Source: Siminovitchia sp047228825 (lineage in GTDB: Bacteria > Bacillota > Bacilli > Bacillales > Bacillaceae_C). Taken from it: a stretch of 64,000 nucleotides of DNA. This document shows positions 26,621 to 35,111 of the stretch, one piece after another. Each line of letters starts with the position of its first letter. Position 1 is the stretch's first letter. The DNA is taken from assembly GCF_047228825.1 (NCBI RefSeq), contig NZ_JBFEGN010000003.1:72141-136140 (forward strand), in the 5' to 3' direction. Under the pieces are notes generated by a model. It did no database searches. It had not been told where the DNA came from and worked only from the letters and a program-made list of their open reading frames with translations. The position numbers and the translations under genes were made by a program.

Positions 26621-27376
26621 TTATTTATACCCCATCGTTTTTTTTAACATTTTCAGCATTTGTTGCAATTCCTCAATTGGGATCTGACCAGGTGCAGAAT
26701 TTTTGACTCCAAAACCAAAAGTAACAACTGATCCATATAACCATCCGATCATTCTGCTAAGAGCCCCCAGGCTCCCCATTGACATGGTAATGATAGGTAT
26801 ATTCATGGCTTCGTCGGCCTTTTTGGTAACTTGCAACAGTCTGAATACATCATCTTTATTCGTGGGCATAACTGCAGCCTTGGCAATGTCTGCCCCATAA
26901 AATTCTGCCTGAAACAGCTTTTTTAACAGTTCTTCATTTGGCGGGGTATTGTCGAAGTTGTGATAAGAAAGGACCAGCTTTTTTTCATTTACTCGTGTTT
27001 GCCTTCTTAACTCCTGGACGTATGCTGCTTCATTTGAAACTTCATAGTCAATCAAGTCGACATACTTGCTGTTGCTTATTTCGCATAATAAAGCTACTTT
27101 TTTTTCTTCGGACAGCGAAATTCGCTGACCGCCTTCTTTTTCCGAACGAATTGTAAATAGAAGGGGGAGCCCCGCCTTGAATTTAATATCTTCAAGGATG
27201 GAGACGACATATCCACTGTCATGAATGTCCTCCAGGAAGTCGGCTCTCCATTCAATTAAATCCGGATTTCGGGGAAGAATTTTTTCCAGCTCTTCCATCA
27301 TTTCTTCTCTGTTTTTCCCTATTAGAGGTGTACATATATAGGGAATCTCTTTACCTTCAAATAACTCCCTTAACAT
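26621..27376 (-). CDS. aroD: 3-dehydroquinate dehydratase, type I
   Basis: Schiff-base class I enzyme of the shikimate pathway. 251 residues with substrate site EWRADF, catalytic His in LSYHNF, the Schiff-base Lys in ADIAKAAVMP, and TMSMGSLGALSRM near the C-terminus. ATG at 27376 with GAGGTGG upstream. B. subtilis has an unrelated type II enzyme (aroQ/yqhS) between papA and yqhR; that gene is missing here, so aroD appears to have replaced it nearby. Confidence 0.95.
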   Translation of the reverse strand: MLRELFEGKEIPYICTPLIGKNREEMMEELEKILPRNPDLIEWRADFLEDIHDSGYVVSILEDIKFKAGLPLLFTIRSEKEGGQRISLSEEKKVALLCEISNSKYVDLIDYEVSNEAAYVQELRRQTRVNEKKLVLSYHNFDNTPPNEELLKKLFQAEFYGADIAKAAVMPTNKDDVFRLLQVTKKADEAMNIPIITMSMGSLGALSRMIGWLYGSVVTFGFGVKNSAPGQIPIEELQQMLKMLKKTMGYK

Positions 27377-27479
27377 TTGACCACCTCAATGAAAGATTTT
27401 AACCGTGCAAATTTCAATTGGTCGTCCGTGATTGAGTGTTCCGGTTAAGCCGCAAATCTGTCTTTGGCCGACCCCATGA

Positions 27480-27516
27480 CAACAACACTTCAGACGATCC
27501 GCCTGAAGTGTTGTTG
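27480..27516 (-). terminator. Hairpin after efp
   Basis: A 12-bp perfect stem (ACAACACTTCAG / CTGAAGTGTTGT) with an eight-base loop begins 11 bp past the efp stop. There is no long T tract, so termination efficiency is uncertain. Confidence 0.6.
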
Positions 27517-27527
27517 AAAAACGGAAT

Positions 27528-28085
27528 CTACGCCCTGGATACATACGAGCCGTCCGAAGTATTAATCACCAATGTATCCCCTTCATTGATAAAAAACGGC
27601 ACTTGGACAACGAACCCGGTTTCAAGTGTTGCCGGTTTGGATCCTCCCGAAGCGGTATCGCCTTTAATGCCGGGTTCTGTGGAAACCACTTTTAACTGCA
27701 CGGTGTTGGGCAAATCGATTCCAAGCGTTTCCCCGTTATACATGATGATATGCACTTCCATATTTTCGAGCAGGAAGTTTAATTCATGCTCAATTTGTGC
27801 AGACGATAATTCAATTTGTTCATATGTTTCCTGGTCCATGAAAACGTGTTGGTCCCCGCTCGCATACAAATACTGCATCGTTTTGTTATCAATTTGGGCC
27901 CGGTTGACTTTTTCCCCGGCACGAAACGTTTTTTCTGCAATGGCCCCCGTCCGTAAATTTCTTAATTTGGATCGGACAAAGGCTGCGCCTTTCCCGGGCT
28001 TGACATGCTGAAATTCCAAGACACGCCAAATGCCCCCATCTACTTCAATCGTTAACCCTGTTCGAAAGTCGTTAACTGAAATCAT
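27528..28085 (-). CDS. efp: Translation elongation factor P
   Basis: Stimulates peptide-bond formation at polyproline stretches. 185 residues, three beta-barrel domains. The loop HVKPGKGAAF places the modified Lys at about residue 32; in B. subtilis this lysine is 5-aminopentanolylated. It follows papA by 21 bp, as in B. subtilis. Confidence 0.97.
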   Translation of the reverse strand: MISVNDFRTGLTIEVDGGIWRVLEFQHVKPGKGAAFVRSKLRNLRTGAIAEKTFRAGEKVNRAQIDNKTMQYLYASGDQHVFMDQETYEQIELSSAQIEHELNFLLENMEVHIIMYNGETLGIDLPNTVQLKVVSTEPGIKGDTASGGSKPATLETGFVVQVPFFINEGDTLVINTSDGSYVSRA

Positions 28086-28106
28086 ATTTCTTCCTCCTGC
28101 TGCAAG

Positions 28107-29168
28107 TTATAAAATAATTAGTTCTTTTGGTGCATGCGTTAATGTTTCATTCCCGTTTTGAGTAATAAGTATGTCATCCTCAATGCGTACTCCGCCAATA
28201 TCCGGCAAATAGATTCCCGGTTCAACTGTTACAACCATTCCGGGAACAAGTTTTGTTTCAGATCTGCTCGCCAAACCGGGCCCTTCATGTACTTCCAAGC
28301 CAATGCCGTGGCCAAGGGAGTGGCCGAATTTGTCTCCATACCCTTTTTCATTTATGTAATCCCGGGCAATTGTATCGGCTTCCCGCCCCGTCATGCCGGG
28401 CTTGATTTTGTCCACAGCCTGAATTTGGGCTGCCAAAACAATGTCATAAATTTCCTTTAATTGCCTAGATGGATTTCCGACGGCAACTGTGCGGGTAATG
28501 TCGGAAACATACCCTTGATACAGTGCGCCGTAATCCAATGTGACGAAGTCGCCGCTTTCAATCAATTTGCCGCTTGCCACTCCATGTGGCAATGCCGATC
28601 GTTTGCCGGAGGCCACAATAATATCAAATGAAGAAGAGGTTGCGCCATTTTTGCGCATAAAAAATTCCAGCTCATTGGCGATATCCAACTCCGCAACACC
28701 CGGTTTTATGTAGTTTAAAATGTGGTTAAAGGCCGCATCCGCAATTTTCGCGGCTTCTTTGATCACATGGATTTCCTCTTCCGTTTTAACCATGCGGAGT
28801 TCTTCAATCATGTTTGATATGGGAACCGTCTCGGCTTCTATTGATTGTTCGAGCTTTTTCCACGTTGAGTAAACTATGTGGTCCTGTTCAAAGCCTAGTT
28901 TGCTGATTTTCGCCTCATTTACGATTTTGGCCACTTCTTCTATGAGCGACTTGTTATGCTGTACGATTTCATACCCGCTCGTTTGGGATTTTGCCTGTTC
29001 TACATAACGAAAGTCCGTAATAAAATAGGCCTTGTCCGAAAATAATAACGCCGCTCCGGCCGAGCCGGTAAAGTTTGTCACGTATCGGCGGTTGTATGGG
29101 CTCATAATGAGCACACCTTCAATGCCGTGCTGCGATAATAATTGCTGCACTTTTTTTACATGTTCCAT
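28107..29168 (-). CDS. papA: Xaa-Pro aminopeptidase (M24B)
   Basis: Metallopeptidase removing N-terminal residues that precede proline. 353 residues, the same as B. subtilis PapA. The creatinase-like N-domain carries GFTGSAG-type NFTGSAGAAL; the pita-bread domain provides metal ligands in LDYGALYQGYVSDITRT, HSLGHGIGLEVHEGP, TVEPGIY and GGVRIEDD. I chose the ATG at 29168; the open frame extends 19 codons upstream. Its linkage to efp fits shared proline metabolism/translation. Confidence 0.95.
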   Translation of the reverse strand: MEHVKKVQQLLSQHGIEGVLIMSPYNRRYVTNFTGSAGAALLFSDKAYFITDFRYVEQAKSQTSGYEIVQHNKSLIEEVAKIVNEAKISKLGFEQDHIVYSTWKKLEQSIEAETVPISNMIEELRMVKTEEEIHVIKEAAKIADAAFNHILNYIKPGVAELDIANELEFFMRKNGATSSSFDIIVASGKRSALPHGVASGKLIESGDFVTLDYGALYQGYVSDITRTVAVGNPSRQLKEIYDIVLAAQIQAVDKIKPGMTGREADTIARDYINEKGYGDKFGHSLGHGIGLEVHEGPGLASRSETKLVPGMVVTVEPGIYLPDIGGVRIEDDILITQNGNETLTHAPKELIIL

Positions 29169-29278
29169 CCCGATCTCACCCGCTTTCATACAGTGAACTT
29201 TTTTTGATTGATGAATGTTCAGCATGGGATCAGTTTAACATAAAAATCCAGAAAAAACATTGCCCAGGAATGTCTTTT

Positions 29279-29746
29279 TCACTTTTTTACATATAGCGAT
29301 TCTTCATACTCGTACGATATCGAATATCCGATAAAGACACCATATAAAATAAAGGAGGTTAGTCCAGTCAAAATCGTGTTGATATCATATGATAATATGG
29401 ACTTCGCATTTGGATACAGGGGGTGCAGCACAAAAAAAATGACGATAAACAATGCAGCACCATAAACCGCACCCCATACAAATGATTTCTTTTTTCTCAA
29501 TAAAGCATAATAAACAAGGGCAACGATAATCGAGATAACCCCGTATATCATAGAAACGATAATGATCCCGATCCAGTTGCTTTTCCAGCTCCCGGCAACA
29601 GGCGTCAAAATGACTTCAGGACTAATTTCCGTAAAGTTAAAATAATATAACAGGTAGCCCATTAAGCCTCCGAATATGCCGGCAACCAGTCCTGTCACAA
29701 CCGCCAATGTCAAAAGGGATATATTATAGTAAGTTTCATTTGCCAT
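29279..29746 (-). CDS. yqhR: Membrane protein YqhR
   Basis: 155 residues with four hydrophobic helices (about 10-35, 55-80, 85-105, 125-145) and a charged C-terminus. It matches the YqhR family by position upstream of papA and by length. ATG at 29746 after GGAGGTG. Function unknown. It probably heads the yqhR-papA-efp unit. Confidence 0.85.
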   Translation of the reverse strand: MANETYYNISLLTLAVVTGLVAGIFGGLMGYLLYYFNFTEISPEVILTPVAGSWKSNWIGIIIVSMIYGVISIIVALVYYALLRKKKSFVWGAVYGAALFIVIFFVLHPLYPNAKSILSYDINTILTGLTSFILYGVFIGYSISYEYEESLYVKK

Positions 29747-29785
29747 AAAAAGCACCTCCATCATTATCATGTCCTTACTTTTCAT

Positions 29786-30340
29786 TTCTTTTCATACAGA
29801 TCATTTATCTGGTTATATTTTCATTAATTTAGTAAAATATAAGCGAGAACAAAATTGTCACGCCTCACTTTTTTCATTCCTTTTACAGAAATTGCACAAT
29901 CTGCCGGCATCATTATTTTTACGGAAACATAAAGCAACCAATGGGTATCGGGAGTACATCGTCATTTTTGCAGGCATTATTATCATTTGTTGCCAATGAT
30001 TGCCAGGTTTACGGGCTTTTAAGCCGAATCTCCGAATTCCCGGCAAGGCATGAAAGCCTGCCCCGGCTACGAAATAATACAAGCAATCCATCTCTTGCGC
30101 TGCGGGGATGCGTTCTGTGCGTGCTGTTCCTTCTTTCTCACTCAATCATACGGTGTCCCCGGCCTGCTTTTCCAAAAATGTTTTGTCTGAGTGTCCCGCA
30201 AAATACGGGTTAAAAAACGGGGCTTTGGGCTTCGTTTAAATATTTGCAGCTGGTGGAAAAGAAGAGTGAGAAGAGTATGAATATAAATTGCGTTGTTCAT
30301 TAATGTATAAATGCATTGCTTTTGGGGAAAGATGTCCATT
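29786..30340. other. Gene-poor interval at the yqhQ position
   Basis: About 600 bp between yqhR and yqhP hold only short open frames without ribosome sites or recognisable families. B. subtilis has yqhQ here. A plus-strand frame (about 29858-29999) and a minus-strand frame (29858-30145) overlap with no coding signal that I trust. The interval looks eroded. Confidence 0.45.
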
Positions 30341-30361
30341 ACTCCCGAGGAGGTGGCGCTC

Positions 30362-30715
30362 TTGAATGTACGGAATTGGATCGTAGGAGGAATCTTTCTC
30401 TTTGCTGTCGTGGGACTCGGTTCCTATTTGTTTACCAACCCGGCAGGCCTGCTCAAGCAACTGTTCATTATTGGGATTACGGTGGTTGCCATTTTGGTGA
30501 TCTTCCGGTTTTGGAGCAACCGGTCGCAAAGCGGAAGAGAAAGACATGCATTTGCCAAAGCGGCAAAGCAATCTAAATTACGGGCAAAACGGCGCAAGGG
30601 TCAAATAAAGGCAAAGAGCCATTTGCGAAACCGGCCGTTGCGCAAAAGATCCACTGCCCATTTAACAGTCATTGAAGGAAAGAAAAGCAAGAAAAAAGAC
30701 AGGGCGATTTTTTAA
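30362..30715 (+). CDS. yqhP: SA1362-family membrane protein YqhP
   Basis: 117 residues: two hydrophobic helices (about 5-22 and 30-50) then a strongly basic, Lys/Arg-rich cytoplasmic tail (RAKRRKGQIKAKSHLRNRP). It matches the YqhP/SA1362 family and position. The start is a TTG at 30362, six bases after GAGGAGGTG; longer readings from 30311 lack a ribosome site. Function unknown. Confidence 0.8.
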   Translation: MNVRNWIVGGIFLFAVVGLGSYLFTNPAGLLKQLFIIGITVVAILVIFRFWSNRSQSGRERHAFAKAAKQSKLRAKRRKGQIKAKSHLRNRPLRKRSTAHLTVIEGKKSKKKDRAIF

Positions 30716-30745
30716 TCGGCTCTGTCAAACGAATACTTAAAATAC

Positions 30746-31630
30746 TTAATACCTCCAGGATGTTAAAAACATCTTGGTGCGTTTCCGCCCTTTTTCGATA
30801 AGGGCTTCTTTTTTTTTGTTATCAATTGAAAATTCGATCGAAAAAGTTTCTTTTATGGGGATAAAAATTATGTTTTTTTCATGTTTCCGGGAAATATATT
30901 TTGCATCGTGCGCGTCTTTCATCGTTGTAAATAATGCTTCAACGAGCTGCAGCCCGTTTTTAATATTTCTTTCCGGCTGTTTCTCTGTATGATGGCTCAG
31001 TTTTACCCCGAGAACCGGCCTTTTTGGCTTTTGGCCATCTTTTTGAAACAGCCATATGGGAAAGTTACTTAATAAACCACCGTCCACGACGATATTGATC
31101 CCGGATAATGACCGGAGTTTGACAGGCTCGAAGAAATAAGGAATTGCACAGCTCATCCGTATGGCCCGTGCCACCGGAAACGTTTCTTTTGGAACTCCAT
31201 ATTTATCCAAATCATCCGGAAGGACGAGCAATCTGCCCGATGATAAATCAGACGCAATAACCCGCAGTGACTCCGGCGGCAAATCCTTAAAGGTATAGAC
31301 ACCTTTGAGTGCCAATTTTTTTCCGAGCCAGTCCTCCAATAAATCGCCACGGTAAATCCCCATTCTGAAGTAAAGCAGCAGCCATTTGGCCATTTGAAAA
31401 GGAAGGAGTGTTTTTCTGCGGTCCAGGAATATTTTCATATCCATTTTTTTCATCAAATCAATGATTTCCTTGCTGGAATACCCCGCTGCCACTAAAGCGG
31501 AAATGACCGCCCCTGCACTCGTTCCGGCAAGCCGCCTGAATGTAAATCCCCTCTCCTCCAATACTTCAAGTGCCCCGAGCAAAGCAAAACCCTTTATTCC
31601 TCCTCCCGAAAACACACCATCAATTTCCAT
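30746..31630 (-). CDS. yqhO: Patatin-like phospholipase family protein (YqhO)
   Basis: 294 residues with all patatin elements: oxyanion hole GGGIKGFALLGAL, nucleophile elbow GTSAG (Ser about 40), and the catalytic DGG in VVDGGLLSNFP. A lipid acyl hydrolase activity is expected but the substrate is unknown. No signal peptide; cytosolic or membrane-associated. ATG at 31630. Converges with yqhP. Confidence 0.9.
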   Translation of the reverse strand: MEIDGVFSGGGIKGFALLGALEVLEERGFTFRRLAGTSAGAVISALVAAGYSSKEIIDLMKKMDMKIFLDRRKTLLPFQMAKWLLLYFRMGIYRGDLLEDWLGKKLALKGVYTFKDLPPESLRVIASDLSSGRLLVLPDDLDKYGVPKETFPVARAIRMSCAIPYFFEPVKLRSLSGINIVVDGGLLSNFPIWLFQKDGQKPKRPVLGVKLSHHTEKQPERNIKNGLQLVEALFTTMKDAHDAKYISRKHEKNIIFIPIKETFSIEFSIDNKKKEALIEKGRKRTKMFLTSWRY

Positions 31631-31734
31631 ATTCTGCCCCGCCTTTCACGATGCCGTTTATATTGATATATGTTTTATAAAAAGACAATTAGAACCAATA
31701 TCGGAATGTCCGGTGGCAGATGATGGCCCCACAT

Positions 31735-31763
31735 AAAAAGCCGACCCGAAATAAGGGTCAGCC
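31735..31763 (-). terminator. Terminator of nrdJ
   Basis: The minus strand has TGGCTGACCC-TTATTT-CGGGTCGGCT followed by TTTT, overlapping the region just after the nrdJ stop codon. Confidence 0.85.
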
Positions 31764-31774
31764 AATTTCTTTCA

Positions 31775-34330
31775 TCACAGCCCGCATTTTAACTGGGCGT
31801 TGCAATTATCGCATGTATTGCATCCGCCGATCTCTTTTACCTGTCCTTTGCGGCAGACGGGGCATGTATTGCCCAATTCGGAGCCGATTGTCACACTGGT
31901 TGAGCGGACATCTTGAATCGTATCAACCAATACGACAGGACGTTCCGGCTCCTTGGTTTGCTGCTTTTCCTCAAAGCTGTTGTCTTCCGCTTTTAATGTA
32001 AGCACCTGTGAATCACGGCTTCCGTCCACATATACGGTACCGCCTTTTGCACCGCCTTTATAGAGCCGTTCGTATACTTTTTCAACCTGCTCGACGGTAT
32101 ATCCTTTCGGCGCGTTGACCGTTTTGGATATGGAGCTGTCAATCCAGCGCTGGATGACGCACTGTACATCCGCATGCGCTTCCGGGGGAAGATCCATTGC
32201 CGTTACAAACCAATGCGGCAGTTTGTCCTTATCGGCATCCGGGTGCTCCTTCAAATACTCTTCAACAATGTCGGCCTTCACTTCAATGAATTTTCCGAGC
32301 CGGCCGCTGCGGTAGTACGTAAATGAGAAATATGGTTCAAGCCCCGTTGAACAGCCGATCATTGTTCCGGTGGAACCCGTTGGGGCAACCGTCAGAAGGT
32401 GCGAGTTGCGAATGCCGTGTTTTTTGATCGATTCACGGATTTCTTCGGGCATTCCTTTCATGAAGCCGGTTTGGGTAAATGCTTCGCGAAGCTCTGCTGT
32501 TTCCGCCTCTGTTTTTCCTGCCAAAAACGGGAAGCTGCCCTTTTCTTTTGCCAATTCGATGGATTCCTCGTAGGCAGTTGTGGCAATCACTTCAAACACT
32601 TTATCGACAAGTTCGTTTCCTTCCTTGGAGCCGTATTCCTTTTCACAATATATGAGCAGATCTGCCAATCCCATGACGCCAAGGCCGATCCGGCGCTCGC
32701 CGAGTGCCTGTTTTTTATTTTCCTTCAAGAAGTATGGTGTTGCATCAATGACGTTGTCCTGCATTCTGACACCGACTTTTACGGTTTGTTTCAATTTGTC
32801 AAAGTCGACGGTCTTTTTCTTTTTATCAGCCATTTGCGCCAGGTTAACAGCCGCCAAATTACACACGGAGTAAGGGGCCAATGGCTGCTCCCCGCAAGGG
32901 TTGGTTGCTACGACTTTTTGTCCGTACGCTTTTGCATTCGTCATTTCGTTTGCATTGTCTATAAAGAAAATGCCCGGTTCTGCCGAGTAGGTTGCACAAA
33001 TGTTGATAAGATTCCACAGTTCGCGGGCTTTCATTTTGCGGTAGACACGCACTTTATGCCCCATTTTTTTCCATTCGCGGACATCCCCCACCTTGTGCCA
33101 TTGCTCATTGTAGATGTTCATTTCTTCTTCATCGTAGTTCTCAACATCCGGGAAGCAAAGTTCATAATCGGTATCATTTTCAACAGCTTCCATAAATTCT
33201 TTCGTAATGCATACGGAAATATTGGCTCCTGTCAAAAATTCCGGATTATGAACCGAATATGTTCCTCCTTCCCGCAATTTTTCTTCGGCATTCCGGAAAA
33301 TCTCTTCGCTGAATCCCCCATACCCCGGCATATTGCGGTAGTTGAGAACGCCTTGATACATCGCTTTTTCCGCTTGCGTAAGCGGGGTAAATTTCAATTT
33401 ATCTTTTGCGTGCTTTTTAATGACCGGATCTGTTGTGTTTTCGATTAAAAAGCGCAGAATTCGCGGGTTTTGCATTTTTGAAATGATAAATTCCACGATA
33501 TCCGGGTGCCACGAAGCAAGCATGATCATTTGCGCTCCCCGGCGGGAGCCTCCCTGCTCGACAAGGTGGGTCAATTTCGCAATATCGTCCAGCCATGAGA
33601 CAGAGCCGGAAGATTTGCCATTTACCCCGCGGGCGAGTGTATTGCGCGGCCTTAACGTGGATCCGTTTGTTCCGACACCTCCGCCGCGGCTCATAATTTC
33701 CATGACTTGCTTTCTATGTTCGGAAATGCCCTCCCGCGAATCGGCGACAAATGGCATCACATAACAGTTAAAATAGGTGACATCCGTACCGGAGCCTGCT
33801 CCATACAAGACCCTTCCCGCCGGTATGAAATGCAAATTAACGAGTTCTTCATAAAATTTTTGGAACCATTCTTGTCTTTTTTCTTCCGTTTTTTCGACAG
33901 AGGCAAGACCTGTTGCATTCCTTTTTGCAATTTGCTCGTAAAAAACTTCAAGCGGTTTTTCTATAATATCAAGCGGGCGGACGATTACGCCTGATTCTCT
34001 CTCTTCCCCGTCCTCCAAAGCACTGCGGTATTCCTCTTCAACGATGACTTCGGCTGTTTTTGCCTCCCAATCAATGGATTGGATGAAGCCCAATCCCCTT
34101 GCCGGAAACTTCGGATCTTCCTTAATCGTCAAAACGACGAAGTCACCTTCCGTCAAAGTGATTTTTTCCGTATCCTTATACGCATACCGGTCAATCATGA
34201 CAAGCCTTGAGACCCCTTTGTGGGTAATCCGCATGTCCGGTGTGATGGGGTGAACGTGCTTGAACAATTGAATGTCTTCATTCAGCCTTTCAATATTTAA
34301 ACTCGTTTTTTTTGTAAATGCAACAGACAT
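31775..34330 (-). CDS. nrdJ: Adenosylcobalamin-dependent (class II) ribonucleoside-diphosphate reductase
   Basis: Makes deoxyribonucleotides without an oxygen-dependent radical subunit, using adenosylcobalamin. 851 residues. Catalytic-core motifs are NPCGEQPLAPYSVCNLAA (active-site Cys and Glu) and PTGSTGTMIGCSTGLEPYF (phosphate loop), with RGGGVGTNGSTLRPR upstream. The C-terminus carries CPVCRKG and CNTCDNC, cysteine pairs that bind zinc or relay reducing equivalents. ATG at 34330 after AAGGAG. Two NrdR boxes lie upstream. No cobalamin riboswitch is visible. In B. subtilis this spot holds mntR and lipM instead. Confidence 0.96.
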   Translation of the reverse strand: MSVAFTKKTSLNIERLNEDIQLFKHVHPITPDMRITHKGVSRLVMIDRYAYKDTEKITLTEGDFVVLTIKEDPKFPARGLGFIQSIDWEAKTAEVIVEEEYRSALEDGEERESGVIVRPLDIIEKPLEVFYEQIAKRNATGLASVEKTEEKRQEWFQKFYEELVNLHFIPAGRVLYGAGSGTDVTYFNCYVMPFVADSREGISEHRKQVMEIMSRGGGVGTNGSTLRPRNTLARGVNGKSSGSVSWLDDIAKLTHLVEQGGSRRGAQMIMLASWHPDIVEFIISKMQNPRILRFLIENTTDPVIKKHAKDKLKFTPLTQAEKAMYQGVLNYRNMPGYGGFSEEIFRNAEEKLREGGTYSVHNPEFLTGANISVCITKEFMEAVENDTDYELCFPDVENYDEEEMNIYNEQWHKVGDVREWKKMGHKVRVYRKMKARELWNLINICATYSAEPGIFFIDNANEMTNAKAYGQKVVATNPCGEQPLAPYSVCNLAAVNLAQMADKKKKTVDFDKLKQTVKVGVRMQDNVIDATPYFLKENKKQALGERRIGLGVMGLADLLIYCEKEYGSKEGNELVDKVFEVIATTAYEESIELAKEKGSFPFLAGKTEAETAELREAFTQTGFMKGMPEEIRESIKKHGIRNSHLLTVAPTGSTGTMIGCSTGLEPYFSFTYYRSGRLGKFIEVKADIVEEYLKEHPDADKDKLPHWFVTAMDLPPEAHADVQCVIQRWIDSSISKTVNAPKGYTVEQVEKVYERLYKGGAKGGTVYVDGSRDSQVLTLKAEDNSFEEKQQTKEPERPVVLVDTIQDVRSTSVTIGSELGNTCPVCRKGQVKEIGGCNTCDNCNAQLKCGL

Positions 34331-34431
34331 TTTGCCAACTCCTTCTTAAAACTTTATCGGATAAGTTACCTTATTTATGTATCCTGTCATAGATACGTTA
34401 CCATATATTTATCCATAAAATCAATCCTTAA

Positions 34432-34479
34432 ACACAATATGTTGATTTTATTTCTGAATTTCTCCACTATATATTGTGT
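34432..34479 (-). promoter_or_regulatory. Pair of NrdR boxes controlling nrdJ
   Basis: Two 16-bp sites resembling the NrdR box ACACWATATATWGTGT: 34432-34447 matches 13 of 16 positions and 34464-34479 matches 15 of 16. Their starts are 32 bp apart, about three helical turns, the spacing typical of NrdR operators. They are 102-149 bp upstream of nrdJ, so NrdR-ATP/dATP repression of nrdJ is likely. nrdR itself is not in this window. Confidence 0.8.
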
Positions 34480-34631
34480 TTAGGAACTGAATAATTGTAA
34501 TTTGTCAAATCTAAAATCAAGAGATTCGGGGAGATAAAAGAAGATAATAATCGAAAGTTCAACATAAATCGTTGATTTTCAACAAATTTAACCTTTTACT
34601 TTTTTGATGGAGTGGATTAGAGGGAAAATCT

Positions 34632-34660
34632 TTGATTCATCATGATTTGAAGAATATAAT
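34632..34660 (+). promoter_or_regulatory. Sigma-A promoter of yqhL
   Basis: TTGATT, 17 bp, TATAAT, ending 30 bp before the yqhL start codon. Confidence 0.75.
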
Positions 34661-34690
34661 AGAGTGTAGCGCTATTATCGGAAAGGGGCT

Positions 34691-35080
34691 ATGGATTTGG
34701 GACTGCTGTACACAATAATTGTCTTGTTGGGAGCCATTATTGCATTTTCCCTTTATAACTACTTCCAACAGAAAAAAATATTAAAGACTCTGACGGAAGA
34801 GGAATTTCGTGCCGGCTATCGCAAGGCACAACTGATCGATGTCCGCGAACAGAAAGAATTTGAAGGCGGCCACATCCTTGGGGCGAGAAATATTCCGATG
34901 TCTCAGCTGAAAATGAGAATGAAGGAAATTCGTCCGGATAAACCGGTCTATTTATATTGCCAAAGCGGGATGCGAAGCGGAAGAGCCGCCCAAATGCTTT
35001 ACAGAAAAGGGTACCGTCAGCTTTATCATCTGCAAGGCGGCTTTAAAAAATGGACGGGAAAAGTTAAGACGAGATCATAA
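34691..35080 (+). CDS. yqhL: Membrane-anchored rhodanese-like protein YqhL
   Basis: 129 residues: one N-terminal membrane helix (about 4-24), then a single rhodanese domain with LIDVREQKEFEGGHI and the active-site loop CQSGMRSGR (catalytic Cys about 97). It can carry a persulfide sulfur; the acceptor is unknown. Position between nrdJ and gcvPB equals that of B. subtilis yqhL. ATG at 34691 after AAAGGGG. Confidence 0.92.
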   Translation: MDLGLLYTIIVLLGAIIAFSLYNYFQQKKILKTLTEEEFRAGYRKAQLIDVREQKEFEGGHILGARNIPMSQLKMRMKEIRPDKPVYLYCQSGMRSGRAAQMLYRKGYRQLYHLQGGFKKWTGKVKTRS

Positions 35081-35111
35081 AATAACTCAGCCCTTGAAGG
35101 GCTGAGTTATT
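35081..35111. terminator. Bidirectional terminator between yqhL and gcvPB
   Basis: AATAACTCAGCCCTT-GAAGGGCTGAGTTATT is a near-perfect palindrome between convergent genes, followed by TTTT on the plus strand and preceded by A residues for the minus strand. Confidence 0.85.
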
